Shown: positions 8,650 through 18,954 of the stretch, in pieces
Position numbering within the stretch: the first letter of the stretch is position 1
Layout: each line of letters begins with the position of its first letter
The notes under the pieces: model-generated
Database searches by the model: none
Told to the model about the DNA's origin: nothing
What the model saw: only the letters and a program-made list of their open reading frames with translations
Program-made: the position numbers and the translations under genes
DNA from: Streptococcus thalassemiae
GTDB taxonomy: Bacteria; Bacillota; Bacilli; Lactobacillales; Streptococcaceae
Reading direction: 5' to 3'
NCBI RefSeq assembly: GCF_903645285.1
Contig: NZ_CAHJXN010000002.1
Span: 293,887-357,886, forward strand
DNA: 64,000 nucleotides

Positions 8650-8652
8650 TAG
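8428..8652 (-). pseudogene. Truncated duplicate of the metP permease C-terminus
   Basis: Encodes the last ~75 residues of the methionine permease (EGLPDLIRVTTVTLISLVGE through LATIIIIFIIFAIQFLGDFL). It ends in LTKS through a one-base shift where the intact copy reads LTKKLSHK. A stop codon lies in frame immediately upstream (about 8662), so it cannot be a full permease. It is the footprint of the insertion that brought in the neighbouring MFS-Rgg genes. Confidence 0.9.
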
Positions 8653-8672
8653 TAAGCCTGATTTCCCCTAGG

Positions 8673-9917
8673 TTAAAATTTTTTACCTGAAAAACTTCTT
8701 TTTTCTAGAGATAAAACCAACCCTATCACACTCACTACCAAAAATACCCACCAACAAAGGCTGATATCTTGCAAAGCTAAGAAGGAAAATACAGACATCC
8801 CCAAGGGTAATGTTAGGGAAAAAATCATACTCAAGAGATTATTACTTCTAGCTAATACATCCGCACTCAAATTAGACAATAACAGAGTATCTAATTTAGG
8901 CATTGATTTCGACATCAAATACATGACAAAGGCTAAGCAAACAACACCTACTAGAGGAGAAAAATCTAAAATATTAGCAGTAGCAAGTAATACAAACAGA
9001 CTTGCATTGAGTGATAACAAGCTTGAAAACGACAATTTTCCAAAATAATCATTTGGGGTTAGGCTACCAAGAATAGCTCCTCCTAAGCTAACACATTCAA
9101 TTAAAAATAGGGATTGAGCATAGCTGAGATGATAGATAGTATGGTCTAATAAGTAAAAGTGATAAATACCTCCAACAGCTCCTCCTAAAGTATTCATTAC
9201 CAAAATGACAAGGATAATTTTAAGCAATGATTTACTTTCTCTCTGTCTAAATATATTATCCATGTCCGCATAGATTGCCTTAACTTGTTGAAGTAAACTA
9301 ATCGACTTATCCTCTACACTTACAGACAAATACGTCAATTCTCTTCTATTTTTGAATAAAATGAGAGAAGATAGTAAAAAGAAGCCAGCATTCACAATTG
9401 CAACAAAAGAAAAATTTTGGTGGCTTGTTGTGAGTAACCACACTCCTAAGGCTTGACCTCCTAGATTTGATAAATAGGAGACAAACTGAGTAAAGGAATA
9501 AGCTTCATAGAGCTTATCTTCAGAAATATTATGCTGGATAATCGGCATACGAAGTCCTGCTGTATAATCCGATAAAATATCTGAACAGATATTAACCATA
9601 CAGATAAAAGCAAACGTTACGAAGTTCTGATCATGAATCACACTAGCAATCAAAAGAAATAGGAGACTTTGCACACAACCAACCCAGATAATTGTCCCTG
9701 CTTTATTTCGAGTATGATCAGCCTTAATACCAACATAAAAAGTAAATAGGAAAGGTAAAATCGTAATCATATTCGCCATAAATACAGCTATATTTTTAAA
9801 GGGTAGACTCGCAGCATAAACGATAAATACCAGATTATAAATATAAGCTCCACTTGAGCTTAAAAACCTTGATAAGGTCAGTATTCTAAATAAATGATGT
9901 CTTAAGAATAGTTTCAT
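8673..9917 (-). CDS. MFS efflux transporter linked to an Rgg regulator
   Basis: A 414-residue major facilitator with about 12 helices, of the macrolide-efflux-like (MefA/MMR) type judged by its overall pattern: N-terminal MKLFLRHHLFRILTLSRFLS, loop GIKADHTRNKAG between helices 2 and 3, and a central basic loop near residue 205. Such carriers export small molecules or peptides; no substrate can be named. An AGAAAGG ribosome site lies six bases before the ATG. It lies downstream of and on the same strand as the Rgg gene at 10102-10971, and the pair sits between two copies of the metP 3' end. A+T content is higher than in the neighbouring metabolic genes. Confidence 0.8.
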   Translation of the reverse strand: MKLFLRHHLFRILTLSRFLSSSGAYIYNLVFIVYAASLPFKNIAVFMANMITILPFLFTFYVGIKADHTRNKAGTIIWVGCVQSLLFLLIASVIHDQNFVTFAFICMVNICSDILSDYTAGLRMPIIQHNISEDKLYEAYSFTQFVSYLSNLGGQALGVWLLTTSHQNFSFVAIVNAGFFLLSSLILFKNRRELTYLSVSVEDKSISLLQQVKAIYADMDNIFRQRESKSLLKIILVILVMNTLGGAVGGIYHFYLLDHTIYHLSYAQSLFLIECVSLGGAILGSLTPNDYFGKLSFSSLLSLNASLFVLLATANILDFSPLVGVVCLAFVMYLMSKSMPKLDTLLLSNLSADVLARSNNLLSMIFSLTLPLGMSVFSFLALQDISLCWWVFLVVSVIGLVLSLEKRSFSGKKF

Positions 9918-9966
9918 AATAGGCCTTTCTCACATTTCAAAGAGTATTCTATTGAAATCAGTCTAA

Positions 9967-9994
9967 CAAAAAAAGCGGGACTCCCCACTTTTTT
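9967..9994. terminator. Hairpin between Rgg and MFS genes
   Basis: AAAAAAGCGGG and CCCACTTTTTT around a short loop, with one mismatch, flanked by A and T runs. It would partly separate rgg from the MFS gene. Confidence 0.55.
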
Positions 9995-10101
9995 GTAATA
10001 TATTTTTTCTGAAAATAGGAACTCTAGCGCCTAGAAACTGCTAATTATCAATCCATCTACAAGCCTATTTATTTTTCATCAGTCGATGTAACGAGAATAT
10101 A

Positions 10102-10971
10102 TTACAAATCTTTATTTGAAAGCTGATTTGCAAAATAGTTTTCATAGTATCTTGCACCATCTATATACTCTAAATCTTGTAAGATTGTAATGCCTCTCTG
10201 GATTTTTTCAAGACCCTTATTTTTTACATTAAAAATAGTATCATAATACCCTTTAGCAATCATATAAATGATTTTAAGATAAGCTTGAGATTCTGGCAAT
10301 TCTCGTTTTTCAATCTGAAAAACAAAATAGTCTGCTTTTAATTTATCCTTTTCCTCTATCGCTTTAAAAAGTCCATTCATCAAAATGGTATCGATACCGA
10401 CTTTGTTACTAGGTAAAGAGCCTAATAAATCCGTCTTTTGTAACATCTCCCTAGAATATTTAAAATAAAGGGGCAGAGGAAACAAAGTAGAAATCGTTGA
10501 AAATAGTTCCAATTCATAATTTCCCCAGATGTCAATAGTAAAAAAATAGTCATAGAGAAAAGTCAGTTCTTCATCCGTTGCTCTTATTTCTGAATCAAAA
10601 AACACAAGAAGGCTTTTGATACGAATCATTTGTAAAAGATAGCTTGTTTCACCACTTGATCTATACTTTTGAGTCGTCTCTTCATACAAGGAATGGAGAG
10701 AATCAATCCCTTCTCTGTCATATAAATCCCAAAGATTTTCTTGAAAAGCCAAAACCTTTTTCTGAGAAAAACCACGTACCAAGTACATAAATTCATTCAA
10801 ATCAGAGTGGATGTTATCTAGGGCAGTAATCAATTTCATAGATGATAAGTCTGCTTCTCCACGCTCAAATTTGCTCAGCATGGAATAAGTAAACTCTCCT
10901 CCCGTCGCCTCCTGTAGAGATACATTTCGACTCTTTCTCAATTCTTTAAAAACTTCTCCCAGATTTTGCAT
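10102..10971 (-). CDS. Rgg/MutR-family transcription regulator (metP-side cassette)
   Basis: A 289-residue RRNPP-type regulator: N-terminal helix-turn-helix (NLGEVFKELRKSRNVSLQEA...YSMLSKFERGEADLS, residues 3-45) followed by an all-helical TPR-like peptide-binding domain. Rgg proteins switch promoters in response to short secreted peptides. The start at 10971 is chosen over one five codons upstream because GGGGAG lies five bases before it. I searched the flanks for a short hydrophobic peptide gene and saw none, so this one looks like an orphan or uses a peptide from elsewhere. Its likely target is the MFS gene downstream on the same strand. Confidence 0.85.
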   Translation of the reverse strand: MQNLGEVFKELRKSRNVSLQEATGGEFTYSMLSKFERGEADLSSMKLITALDNIHSDLNEFMYLVRGFSQKKVLAFQENLWDLYDREGIDSLHSLYEETTQKYRSSGETSYLLQMIRIKSLLVFFDSEIRATDEELTFLYDYFFTIDIWGNYELELFSTISTLFPLPLYFKYSREMLQKTDLLGSLPSNKVGIDTILMNGLFKAIEEKDKLKADYFVFQIEKRELPESQAYLKIIYMIAKGYYDTIFNVKNKGLEKIQRGITILQDLEYIDGARYYENYFANQLSNKDL

Positions 10972-11094
10972 ATTGACTCCCCACAATTCTTAACTCTCTA
11001 ACTCATAAAAGCGACGATTGATAGCAACCAGTACAGAAAATTTTAAGTCTTGGCTATACGGCAACTCCTATGAATGATGTACAGATACCCTAAC

Positions 11095-11334
11095 TCTTTT
11101 TTATTTATGGCTCAATTTCTTAGTCAAGAAATCTCCCAAGAATTGGATTGTAAAGATAATCAAAATGATAATGATGGTTGCCAAGATGGTCACATCGTGA
11201 TTGTAGCGGTTAAATCCATAAGCGATGGCTACGTTACCAATACCACCAGCTCCAACCGCACCAGCCATAGCCGTTTCACCAACAAGGGAAATCAAGGTTA
11301 CAGTCGTCACACGAATCAAATCTGGAAGACCTTC
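11095..11334 (-). repeat. Direct repeat of the metP 3' end, right (intact) copy
   Basis: Partner of 8411-8649. This copy lies inside the intact permease gene and lacks the left arm of the terminator. Confidence 0.9.
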
Positions 11335-11793
11335 GGATAGATAAACACCTACGATATCCCAGAATGTCGCTCCGCTCGCTTGAGCCGCCTCAATAACACC
11401 ACCATCTAGCTCAGCCAAGACAACCTGCACCTGACGGGCAAAGAAGGCAAAGACTGCAAAAGATAGCGGTACGATAGCCGCATTTGGACCAATGCTTGTT
11501 CCTACGATTAGATGAGAGAAGGGTGACAAGACTGCCAAGAGAATGATAAATGGTACCGCACGGAAAATAGAGGTAATCTTATCCAAAATCCAAAAGACAA
11601 CCTTATTTTCCAAGACACCACCTGGCGCTGTCAAGACAAGGAAAAGGCCTGCCACTAGCCCCAAGAAACCTCCGATGATAAAGGACAGAACTGTCATATA
11701 AAGAGTTAGGTAGATGGCTGTTCCCCAGCCTGCTTGACCAGCCCAGCCCATTTTATAGACATTTGGTAAATAGGTTTGAATCAATGATCCCAT
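11101..11793 (-). CDS. metP: Methionine ABC transporter permease
   Basis: A 230-residue permease of the MetI type: five to six helices, with the cytoplasmic coupling motif region EAAQASGATFWDIVGVYL (residues about 128-146) that contacts the MetN ATPase. It starts one base after the metN stop, and its ribosome site (GGGAGGA) lies within the last metN codons, so the two are translationally coupled. With metN and metQ it forms a high-affinity importer for methionine (D and L forms in homologues). Its 3' 240 bp are duplicated at 8411-8649. Confidence 0.92.
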   Translation of the reverse strand: MGSLIQTYLPNVYKMGWAGQAGWGTAIYLTLYMTVLSFIIGGFLGLVAGLFLVLTAPGGVLENKVVFWILDKITSIFRAVPFIILLAVLSPFSHLIVGTSIGPNAAIVPLSFAVFAFFARQVQVVLAELDGGVIEAAQASGATFWDIVGVYLSEGLPDLIRVTTVTLISLVGETAMAGAVGAGGIGNVAIAYGFNRYNHDVTILATIIIILIIFTIQFLGDFLTKKLSHK

Positions 11794-11794
11794 C

Positions 11795-12856
11795 TTACTG
11801 TCCTCCCTTCAATACTTTTAGCTGTACGCCTGCTTGACGAATGGCTTCTTGGGCGCTTGCCAAGGCTTCTTTTTCCCCTGACAAGACCACAACTAATTCT
11901 CCAACAGGAGTACCATCTAGGATTTCGATATTTCCATAAAGGATATTAGCCGTTACTTGGTAACGCTTGTATAATTCATTCAAAAGTGGCTCGTCTGTTG
12001 AAGCACCTGCATACTTGAGTTGCACCAAAAGGCTGTTTTCAGACAAGTGTTCCACGATTTCTTGCTTCTCGATTTTGACCATGGCTTCGTCAATACCTGT
12101 AGCTGTTGAGATAAAGTCTTGAGTCAAAGGTTGTTTAGGGTCTGAGAAGATTTCAAGGACACTACCCTCCTCAATCAAATGACCATCCTGCATAACTGCC
12201 ACACGGTTGGCAATATCTTTGACAATCTGCATTTCATGCGTAATCAAGACAACAGTTAAGCCTAATTTTTGGTTCAAATCTTGCAACAAGGCCAAAATCT
12301 GCTTGGTTGTCTTAGGGTCAAGGGCAGACGTTGACTCATCTGAAATCAAGATTTTTGGGTCATTTGCCAAGGCACGCGCAATAGCCACACGCTGTTTTTG
12401 CCCTCCAGATAGTTGTGAAGGATAGTTTTCAGCACGGTCTGCCAAGCCAACCAAGTCCAACAACTTAGCTACTTTAGCCTTCTTTTCTTCCTTGCTAAGT
12501 CCAGAGTGTTTAAGGGCAAAGGCTACATTCTCCTCTGCTGTCTTCTGACTCATCAGATTAAAATGCTGGAAAATCATCCCGATATCCTGACGTTTACGAC
12601 GCAACTGTTCTGCCGTCAAGATCACCTTACCATCAAAAATCACATCGTCGTCAATGGTAATTTTGCCTGCAGATGGTTTTTGCAAGAGGTTAATTACCCG
12701 TACAAGGGTTGATTTCCCTGCTCCAGAATATCCAACGATTCCGTAGATATCCCCTTCTTGGATGTGAATGGTCACATCCTTGACCGCTGTGATGGTTCTC
12801 TTCTTTTGGTGAAAAGTCACATCGATCTGATCTAACTTGATAATATCTCTACTCAT
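11795..12856 (-). CDS. metN: Methionine ABC transporter ATP-binding protein
   Basis: A 353-residue ATPase with Walker [12 protein letters not shown] (near residue 42), signature [15 protein letters not shown] (near residue 147), Walker [14 protein letters not shown] and a C-terminal NIL domain (about residues 265-345), which in MetN homologues binds methionine and inhibits transport when internal levels are high. Overlaps the upstream M20 peptidase gene by eight bases. Standard length and intact motifs. Confidence 0.94.
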   Translation of the reverse strand: MSRDIIKLDQIDVTFHQKKRTITAVKDVTIHIQEGDIYGIVGYSGAGKSTLVRVINLLQKPSAGKITIDDDVIFDGKVILTAEQLRRKRQDIGMIFQHFNLMSQKTAEENVAFALKHSGLSKEEKKAKVAKLLDLVGLADRAENYPSQLSGGQKQRVAIARALANDPKILISDESTSALDPKTTKQILALLQDLNQKLGLTVVLITHEMQIVKDIANRVAVMQDGHLIEEGSVLEIFSDPKQPLTQDFISTATGIDEAMVKIEKQEIVEHLSENSLLVQLKYAGASTDEPLLNELYKRYQVTANILYGNIEILDGTPVGELVVVLSGEKEALASAQEAIRQAGVQLKVLKGGQ

Positions 12857-14222
12857 AGCTTCTAATCAGCTCCTCTACTAATTCAATATGGGTGTAATAA
12901 TCGGCGATTCGCACATTTTCATCTCCACCGTGGTCTCGGCTATTGGCATTTCCTAGACCGAAGGCCACCATTGGCACCTCTAGGGCATCAAAGACCGTAT
13001 GCATAGGCCCTGTCCCAGCTGTCGTCGGCAAGACTGAAACGCCCTGTGGATAGAATTTCTTGGCCAACTCAATCACATTGAGAATGGCTGGTGCGCTCAT
13101 ATCGCTTCGATAGCTCATCTCTCCCAAGGTATAGTATAATTCTACCTTATCAAAGCCATTTTTGTCTAGCTGTTTCCGAATTTTTTCCAGAACATCATGC
13201 GGTTCTAAGCCCGGAACCAGACGAACCTCTAGCTTGGCACTGGCTTCTGCTGGCAAAATAGTCTTAACACCCTGACCTTGATAACCTGACTGAATCCCTT
13301 CGATATTAAGCGCTGGCTCGAAAAAGAAACGTTTTAGAAAGGCCATCCGCTCCTCCTGTAAAAGAGGCAACTCCAATCCATAGATCCGACTAACTTCCTC
13401 TGGGTTTCGTTGACCATAAGTTTCTAGCAAGGCCATTTCTCGTTCATTTGGCTCTTGTACTTCTTCGTACAAACCTTCAACCAAGATACGGCCATCTGCA
13501 GCGCGAAGAGACTGTAAGGCTTGGAGGAGATACCAAGGAGCTGATTCCACAACCCCACCATAACTAGAGTGAATATCCACATCAGCGCTTTTCACCTTGG
13601 CATCAAAGGTCACAATCCCCTTATTGCCACCAGAAATTTCCAGTTGTTCCAAGGCATTTTTGGTCCCTTGTTCCCAGACCAACAAATCTGCACCACGGAG
13701 TTTATCCGCATGTTTTTCCAGATACTTATCTAGGTCTGTCGAAGCCGATTCCTCCGCACCCTCCATGATAAAGCTGATATTGACAGGCAGGTCATCGTGG
13801 TGCTGCATGTATTTTCTCAAAGCACTCAAACGAGCTGTGATATGACCCTTATCATCGTCAACCCCACGCCCATACATGAAGCCATTGCGCACCGAAAGCG
13901 TAAAGGGATCCTCTGTCCACACTTGATCTCCGTCCGCTGGCACAGTGTCATAGTGGTTATAGAAAATCAAGGTCTTGGCATCTGGACGCGAACTCTTGAA
14001 ATGCGCCATGACAAAAGGCGCCGTGTAAGTCTCATCAATCTCCACTTCAGCCCCAACACGCTTGAAAATCTCACCCAGATAGTTTGCGACTTCCTTGAGT
14101 CCAACCTGCTGGGCAAAGACCGACTTCTTAGAAATCAAGGTACGCAAAACCTCAAAATAATGCTGGGCTACATGATCCTTTTCAAATTTTTCTATCTGTT
14201 CTTGTTCGCTAGGAAAAACCAT
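12849..14222 (-). CDS. M20 family metallopeptidase in the methionine uptake operon
   Basis: A 457-residue zinc-dependent dipeptidase/acylase of the ArgE/DapE/ACY1 family. Visible metal-site motifs are [12 protein letters not shown] (His/Asp), [14 protein letters not shown] (bridging Asp) and EGAEESAST (Glu pair), with a lid domain around residues 210-330 and a final HGGDENV histidine. It sits between metQ and metN and overlaps metN by eight bases, so it is probably co-expressed with methionine uptake. A role in freeing methionine from imported dipeptides or N-acyl forms is plausible but inferred. No signal peptide, so it acts in the cytoplasm. Confidence 0.88.
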   Translation of the reverse strand: MVFPSEQEQIEKFEKDHVAQHYFEVLRTLISKKSVFAQQVGLKEVANYLGEIFKRVGAEVEIDETYTAPFVMAHFKSSRPDAKTLIFYNHYDTVPADGDQVWTEDPFTLSVRNGFMYGRGVDDDKGHITARLSALRKYMQHHDDLPVNISFIMEGAEESASTDLDKYLEKHADKLRGADLLVWEQGTKNALEQLEISGGNKGIVTFDAKVKSADVDIHSSYGGVVESAPWYLLQALQSLRAADGRILVEGLYEEVQEPNEREMALLETYGQRNPEEVSRIYGLELPLLQEERMAFLKRFFFEPALNIEGIQSGYQGQGVKTILPAEASAKLEVRLVPGLEPHDVLEKIRKQLDKNGFDKVELYYTLGEMSYRSDMSAPAILNVIELAKKFYPQGVSVLPTTAGTGPMHTVFDALEVPMVAFGLGNANSRDHGGDENVRIADYYTHIELVEELIRSYE

Positions 14223-14282
14223 ATTCTCTCTACCTTTCTATGAACTACTCTTCCTGACAATCCATGCTCTATACAAAAGCAA

Positions 14283-14307
14283 GAGGTGGAATTTTCTCTC
14301 CCACCTC
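14283..14307 (-). terminator. Hairpin between metQ and the M20 peptidase
   Basis: GAGGTGG and CCACCTC arms in the gap after metQ, with only a weak T stretch. It may be a partial terminator that leaves more binding protein than transporter. Confidence 0.55.
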
Positions 14308-14318
14308 CCTGTTTCTTA

Positions 14319-15173
14319 TTACCAAACTGGTTGATCCAAACCGTCTGATGTTTCTTCGATAACTTTTTTCACGTCATCTGTGTGGTAAGCTGCGATCACT
14401 TTCTTGATAGCATCAGCCTTAGGTGATGTTTCCCAATCTTTTTTCGCAACGATGATGTTGTACCATTGTTTTGAGTTTTCATCAGCTTGTTCTTTGAAAA
14501 GTGCTTTCTTGTAGTCCAATTTTGCTTCTGTAACGAAGGTATTGTTTACAACAGCAGCGTCAACTGATGACAATGAACGAGCTGTTTGGCTAGCGTCCAA
14601 TTCAGTGATTTTCAAGTTCTTTGGATTTTCTTTGATGTTAGCAACTGTTGCAAGAGCAGTTCCTGAAACGTCCAATTTAATCAAGCCAGCTGATTGAAGC
14701 AAGTAAAGCGCACGGCTTTCGTTTGTAGCGTCATTCGGTACAGCGATTTCTCCGTTTGCTGGGATATCTTCTACTTTAGTGTACTTGTTGTCACTTCCAT
14801 TCAAACCTGAGTAAAGGCGGATTGGAGAGATGTAAGTATCAGCAATCGCTACAAGGTCTTTTCCGTTTTCTTTGTTCCAGTTGTTCAAGAAGTTATAGTG
14901 TTGGAAAGCGTTCAAGTCTACTTCACCATCAGCAGTTGCCTTGTTTGGTTGTGAGTAGTCTGTGAACTCTGTAAATTCCAAAGTGATTCCGTCTTTTTTA
15001 ACCAATTCTTGAACTTTATCCCAACGAGCTTCTTCAGAACCGCTACGGTTGACAGTTGCGATTTTAATAGTTGTTGCATTGTCTGCTTTCTTTTCTGAGT
15101 TTCCGCAAGCTGCAAGAGCCAAACCTGCGACTGTAGCAAGGGCTGCTAGGCCAAGCCATTTTTTAATTTTCAT
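14319..15173 (-). CDS. metQ: Methionine-binding lipoprotein
   Basis: A 284-residue NlpA/MetQ-family solute-binding lipoprotein. A basic N-terminus, hydrophobic segment and lipobox LALAAC (Cys23) mark it for lipid anchoring on the outer face of the membrane. Family motifs include EFTDYSQPNKATADGEVDLN and the AFQHYNFL segment of the binding cleft. It is the first gene of metQ-peptidase-metN-metP. An AAGGAGAAAG ribosome site precedes the ATG. I did not recognise a riboswitch or T-box upstream, so control by a repressor such as a CmhR/MtaR-type protein is only a guess. Confidence 0.92.
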   Translation of the reverse strand: MKIKKWLGLAALATVAGLALAACGNSEKKADNATTIKIATVNRSGSEEARWDKVQELVKKDGITLEFTEFTDYSQPNKATADGEVDLNAFQHYNFLNNWNKENGKDLVAIADTYISPIRLYSGLNGSDNKYTKVEDIPANGEIAVPNDATNESRALYLLQSAGLIKLDVSGTALATVANIKENPKNLKITELDASQTARSLSSVDAAVVNNTFVTEAKLDYKKALFKEQADENSKQWYNIIVAKKDWETSPKADAIKKVIAAYHTDDVKKVIEETSDGLDQPVW

Positions 15174-15326
15174 GATTCTTTCTCCTTAAAAATAATACCG
15201 TACTAGTATCTCATACTTTCTTCAATTGCACAAATTGTTATTAGATAATCAGATATATAGTTTAAAACTATATCCCTAAAAACTGAGAAATCACCCATCT
15301 TACTCAGAATGGATGACTTCAAAAAA

Positions 15327-16190
<864 letters not shown>

Positions 16191-16261
16191 TTAACAGAAA
16201 AAGACCATTTACGCCATTATATGATATCTATCTCTGTGATAGGTTTTCTTTATGGCTGATT

Positions 16262-16415
16262 TATACTCAATGAAAATCAAAGAGCAAACTAGGAAGCTAG
16301 CCGCAGGTTGCTCAAAACACTGTTTTGAGGTTGGAGATAAGACTGACGAAGTCAGTTACATATACCTACGGAAAGGCAAAGCTGACGTGGTTTGAAGAGA
16401 TTTTCGGAGAGTATT
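16262..16415 (+). repeat. BOX element (boxC-boxB-boxA)
   Basis: Begins TATACTCAATGAAAATCAAA, contains GCTAGCCGCAGGTTGCTC, a GACTGACGAAGTCAGT boxB stem and a boxA core, and ends TTCGGAGAGTATTA. The terminal TTA supplies the stop codon of azlD on the other strand. Confidence 0.9.
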
Positions 16416-16737
16416 AAAAGACCAAACGTAAAACTGCAATTAGGACCACTCCAAAGAGAACCGTTCCGACTAGATTGCGGTAGCGAAAGGCTACCCAAGC
16501 TGTTGGAAAGACTGCTAAGAAGTCCAGCCATTTGATTTGAGGAAAGCTCCCAACCTTGCCTGTCACTACGCTTGAAAGAATCAAGGCAAAGATAATAGAA
16601 ACGGGCAAGAACTTCAAAAAACGCTCAACGATCGCAGGCAAGCCCTTATACTTGACCAAGATGAAGGGAATTATACGGGGAATCCAGGTCACAAGACCAG
16701 AGAAAATAACTGCTAATAAAAGATACTTACTGACCAT
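16414..16737 (-). CDS. azlD: Branched-chain amino-acid exporter small subunit AzlD
   Basis: A 107-residue membrane protein with four helices and the AzlD pattern TWIPRIIPFILVKYKGLP near residue 17 and LPVSIIFALILSS near residue 44. With AzlC it forms a two-component exporter of branched-chain amino acids or analogues. Its start overlaps the end of azlC by 11 bases. The stop codon falls inside the end of a BOX element, so the final residues may have been set by the repeat insertion. Confidence 0.88.
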   Translation of the reverse strand: MVSKYLLLAVIFSGLVTWIPRIIPFILVKYKGLPAIVERFLKFLPVSIIFALILSSVVTGKVGSFPQIKWLDFLAVFPTAWVAFRYRNLVGTVLFGVVLIAVLRLVF

Positions 16738-17422
16738 CTAAAACCACCCCCATTGTACAACCTAGCAAGGTCGCAAACAGAACAGCTAGTGACTGAGACA
16801 CCACTGTCAAGAGTAAAAAGAAGGACACCGCAACAACTGCTAGGATAATCAGCAGATTGCGGACAGGAATTCGTCTTTGCATAATCTGGAATTGCGAAGC
16901 AAAAATTCCAATGAACATCCCAACCAGGGCAAAATCCAATCCAAAGATTTCTGGATTTGGAAGCAGACCACCCAGAGCCGTTCCGGCAACTGTTCCCACA
17001 AACCAAGCCACATAGCTGTTAAGATTGTTTCCGTGCATCCACATAGGATTGACCTTGTCTGCATGGGCTAATTCGCCCATCAAAACGCCATAGGTCTCAT
17101 CTGTCAAGATACTAGACATACCGATATTTTGCCAGAGACTGGTATGACGGAAATAGGTCGACGCATGTAAGCTCAGCAAAAAGAGACGCAAATTGATCAA
17201 AAAGACCGTCATCGCAATAGCTGCTACAGGTGCTTGAACCGCAATCAGTGCCAGCATGGCAAACTGGGCACTCCCAGCATAAACAAAGAGGCTCATCAAG
17301 CCCATCTCCACAGGTGTCACATAGGGCGCACCAATAATCCCACAGGCCAGCCCGATACTGACATAGCCAAGGGCCGTTGGCATGGCTGCCTGTGCCCCTT
17401 CCCAAAATCCTTTTTCTTTCAT
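16727..17422 (-). CDS. azlC: Branched-chain amino-acid exporter large subunit AzlC
   Basis: A 231-residue AzlC-family protein: KGFWEGAQAAMPTALGYVSIG at the N-terminus, YAGSAQFAMLAL near residue 50, LTDETYGVL near residue 105 and the GNNLNSYVAWFVGTVAG segment are family signatures. The start at 17422 is preferred to the more upstream ATG at 17434 because GAGGAG lies four bases ahead of it. azlC and azlD overlap and form an operon bracketed by BOX elements on both sides. Confidence 0.9.
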   Translation of the reverse strand: MKEKGFWEGAQAAMPTALGYVSIGLACGIIGAPYVTPVEMGLMSLFVYAGSAQFAMLALIAVQAPVAAIAMTVFLINLRLFLLSLHASTYFRHTSLWQNIGMSSILTDETYGVLMGELAHADKVNPMWMHGNNLNSYVAWFVGTVAGTALGGLLPNPEIFGLDFALVGMFIGIFASQFQIMQRRIPVRNLLIILAVVAVSFFLLLTVVSQSLAVLFATLLGCTMGVVLDGQ

Positions 17423-17446
17423 CTTTCTCCTCATATTGTCTTAATA

Positions 17447-17561
17447 ATACTCAATGAAAATCAAAGAGCAAACTAGAAAGCTAGCCGCAGGTTGCTCAAA
17501 ACATTGTTTTGAGGTTGCAGATAGAAGCTGACGCGGTTTGAAGAGATTTTCGAAGAGTATA
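17447..17561 (+). repeat. BOX element (boxC-boxA, boxB largely lost)
   Basis: Starts ATACTCAATGAAAATCAAAG and ends TTTTCGAAGAGTATAA. Only GATAGAAGCTGACG remains between the boxC and boxA parts. It lies upstream of azlC and may carry or disturb its promoter. Confidence 0.88.
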
Positions 17562-17645
17562 AGTAGGCTGAAAAGACTTCAGCCACAGCATGGACTATTA
17601 TAACACATTCAGGAAAGAGAAAAAAGTCTGCTGATTTTGACCATT

Positions 17646-17670
17646 ATAAAAAGACTGGCAATCCAGTCTC
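17646..17670 (-). terminator. Terminator of the MFS gene at 17696-18922
   Basis: AGACTGG and CCAGTCT arms around CAAT, followed on the minus strand by TTTTTATAA. Confidence 0.8.
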
Positions 17671-17695
17671 AAACATATATTAGACAAATTCTCCA

Positions 17696-18922
17696 CTAAA
17701 TACTTTCACGAATATTCAGAAGCATGAAAAAGGCAACTAGAAGAAATAGTAATAAAACAAAGCTAACTGCCAGAGTTCCAAAGCTAGTAGCAATGGTTAC
17801 CAAAGCTATTGTAAATAAGCTAGGTAAAACAACCGTAATAGCCCCGATAGAAGATTGAACTGCTCCCATTGACTCCTCAGGTATTTGTTTAAAGACGAGT
17901 TCTTGCAATCTAGGAGAGAGAATACCTGCGAAAAAGGCATCCAAGGCACTAAAGATGAGAATCCAGTCAAAACGAACTGTGGCAAATCCTACTAGAAGAA
18001 ACAACTGGATGACAAGCGAGGCATAGAGAGCTGCTTTTATAGAAATCGTATTTTTCAGATAGCCACTTACAAGGCTTCCGACAATCAGGGCTGACAGTTC
18101 AAAAGTGGATAGCAGGGCAAGAGATTGACCTGTTTGTAAATTCAAAAAGGGTTGATTTCTCAAAAACAGAGTAGAGACAGGAACTGTAACATTTATCACT
18201 GCTTGACTAATAGAAATAATAAACAAAACCAAGAGCACCTGATTCATATTCCATATCAATTTCGATGATTGGAGCAAATGCTGGCAAAAGGATTTTACAG
18301 AGAGTCCTTCTTGATAGCTAATCGTTTTTTCTACTTTCAAGAGGTCAGTTTTTATGAATAGGATACCTAAAAATGCGATTAAAAATGTAAGAGCGTTCAG
18401 TAAGGAAATAAACTGGATGGATAGAATACCTAGTAAGACTCCTCCTAGAATATTACTGATTGTTTTCACTAAACTAACAGTTGACTGTTTAAACCCAATA
18501 GCTTCTGCCAAATGGTCTTGTCCAATAATTCTAATGAAAATCGGAGTGAGCATGGCGCCTGAAAAATAACTCAATGTGTCAGACAAGAGGTTAATCAGAC
18601 AAATAAATGCTACTAATACTAAGGAAAAGGACTGCCCTGAAAGTGATAAAGAAACGATAGAGTAAAGCAAAAATTTTGCAAAACTAATGACTGTGTATTT
18701 CAAGACACGATGATGTTGAAAATCCGCCAAAACTCCCAGAAAGATTTGTAGAACTTGGGGCAGGGTTTCTGAAATCGTGATAAGTAAAATCGCCAAAGGG
18801 GCAAAAGAGGCATCTGCCACATAATTCAAAAAGGCCAGATAAAAAATCGTATCCCCAAGCGTTGAAATCCACTGGTTGACAGTTAATTGCCTAAAATCTC
18901 TATTTTGAAGAAATACTTTCAT
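17696..18922 (-). CDS. MFS transporter near the SHP/Rgg cassette
   Basis: A 408-residue major facilitator with about 12 helices, of the same broad drug/peptide efflux type as the one at 8673-9917 but clearly different in sequence. The N-terminal half has DFRQLTVNQWISTLGDTIFY and the loop GVLADFQHHRVLK between helices 2 and 3. The start at 18922 is chosen because GGAG lies five bases before it; the GTG one codon earlier is too close. A 51-bp tsaD 3' fragment lies directly upstream, so this gene adjoined tsaD before the cassette at 19.0-21.0 kb came in. Confidence 0.8.
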   Translation of the reverse strand: MKVFLQNRDFRQLTVNQWISTLGDTIFYLAFLNYVADASFAPLAILLITISETLPQVLQIFLGVLADFQHHRVLKYTVISFAKFLLYSIVSLSLSGQSFSLVLVAFICLINLLSDTLSYFSGAMLTPIFIRIIGQDHLAEAIGFKQSTVSLVKTISNILGGVLLGILSIQFISLLNALTFLIAFLGILFIKTDLLKVEKTISYQEGLSVKSFCQHLLQSSKLIWNMNQVLLVLFIISISQAVINVTVPVSTLFLRNQPFLNLQTGQSLALLSTFELSALIVGSLVSGYLKNTISIKAALYASLVIQLFLLVGFATVRFDWILIFSALDAFFAGILSPRLQELVFKQIPEESMGAVQSSIGAITVVLPSLFTIALVTIATSFGTLAVSFVLLLFLLVAFFMLLNIRESI

Positions 18923-18954
18923 CACAACTCCTTTTTAAGTTCCAGTTGGAATTT

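Noticed and set aside
10990..11095. Possible SHP gene for the Rgg at 10102-10971
   Set aside because: Only very short frames (for example MNDVQIP) are present and none has the basic start and hydrophobic body of an SHP.
14224..15326. S-box, T-box or other riboswitch for the methionine operon
   Set aside because: No conserved core or terminator/antiterminator pair was found in the leader regions.
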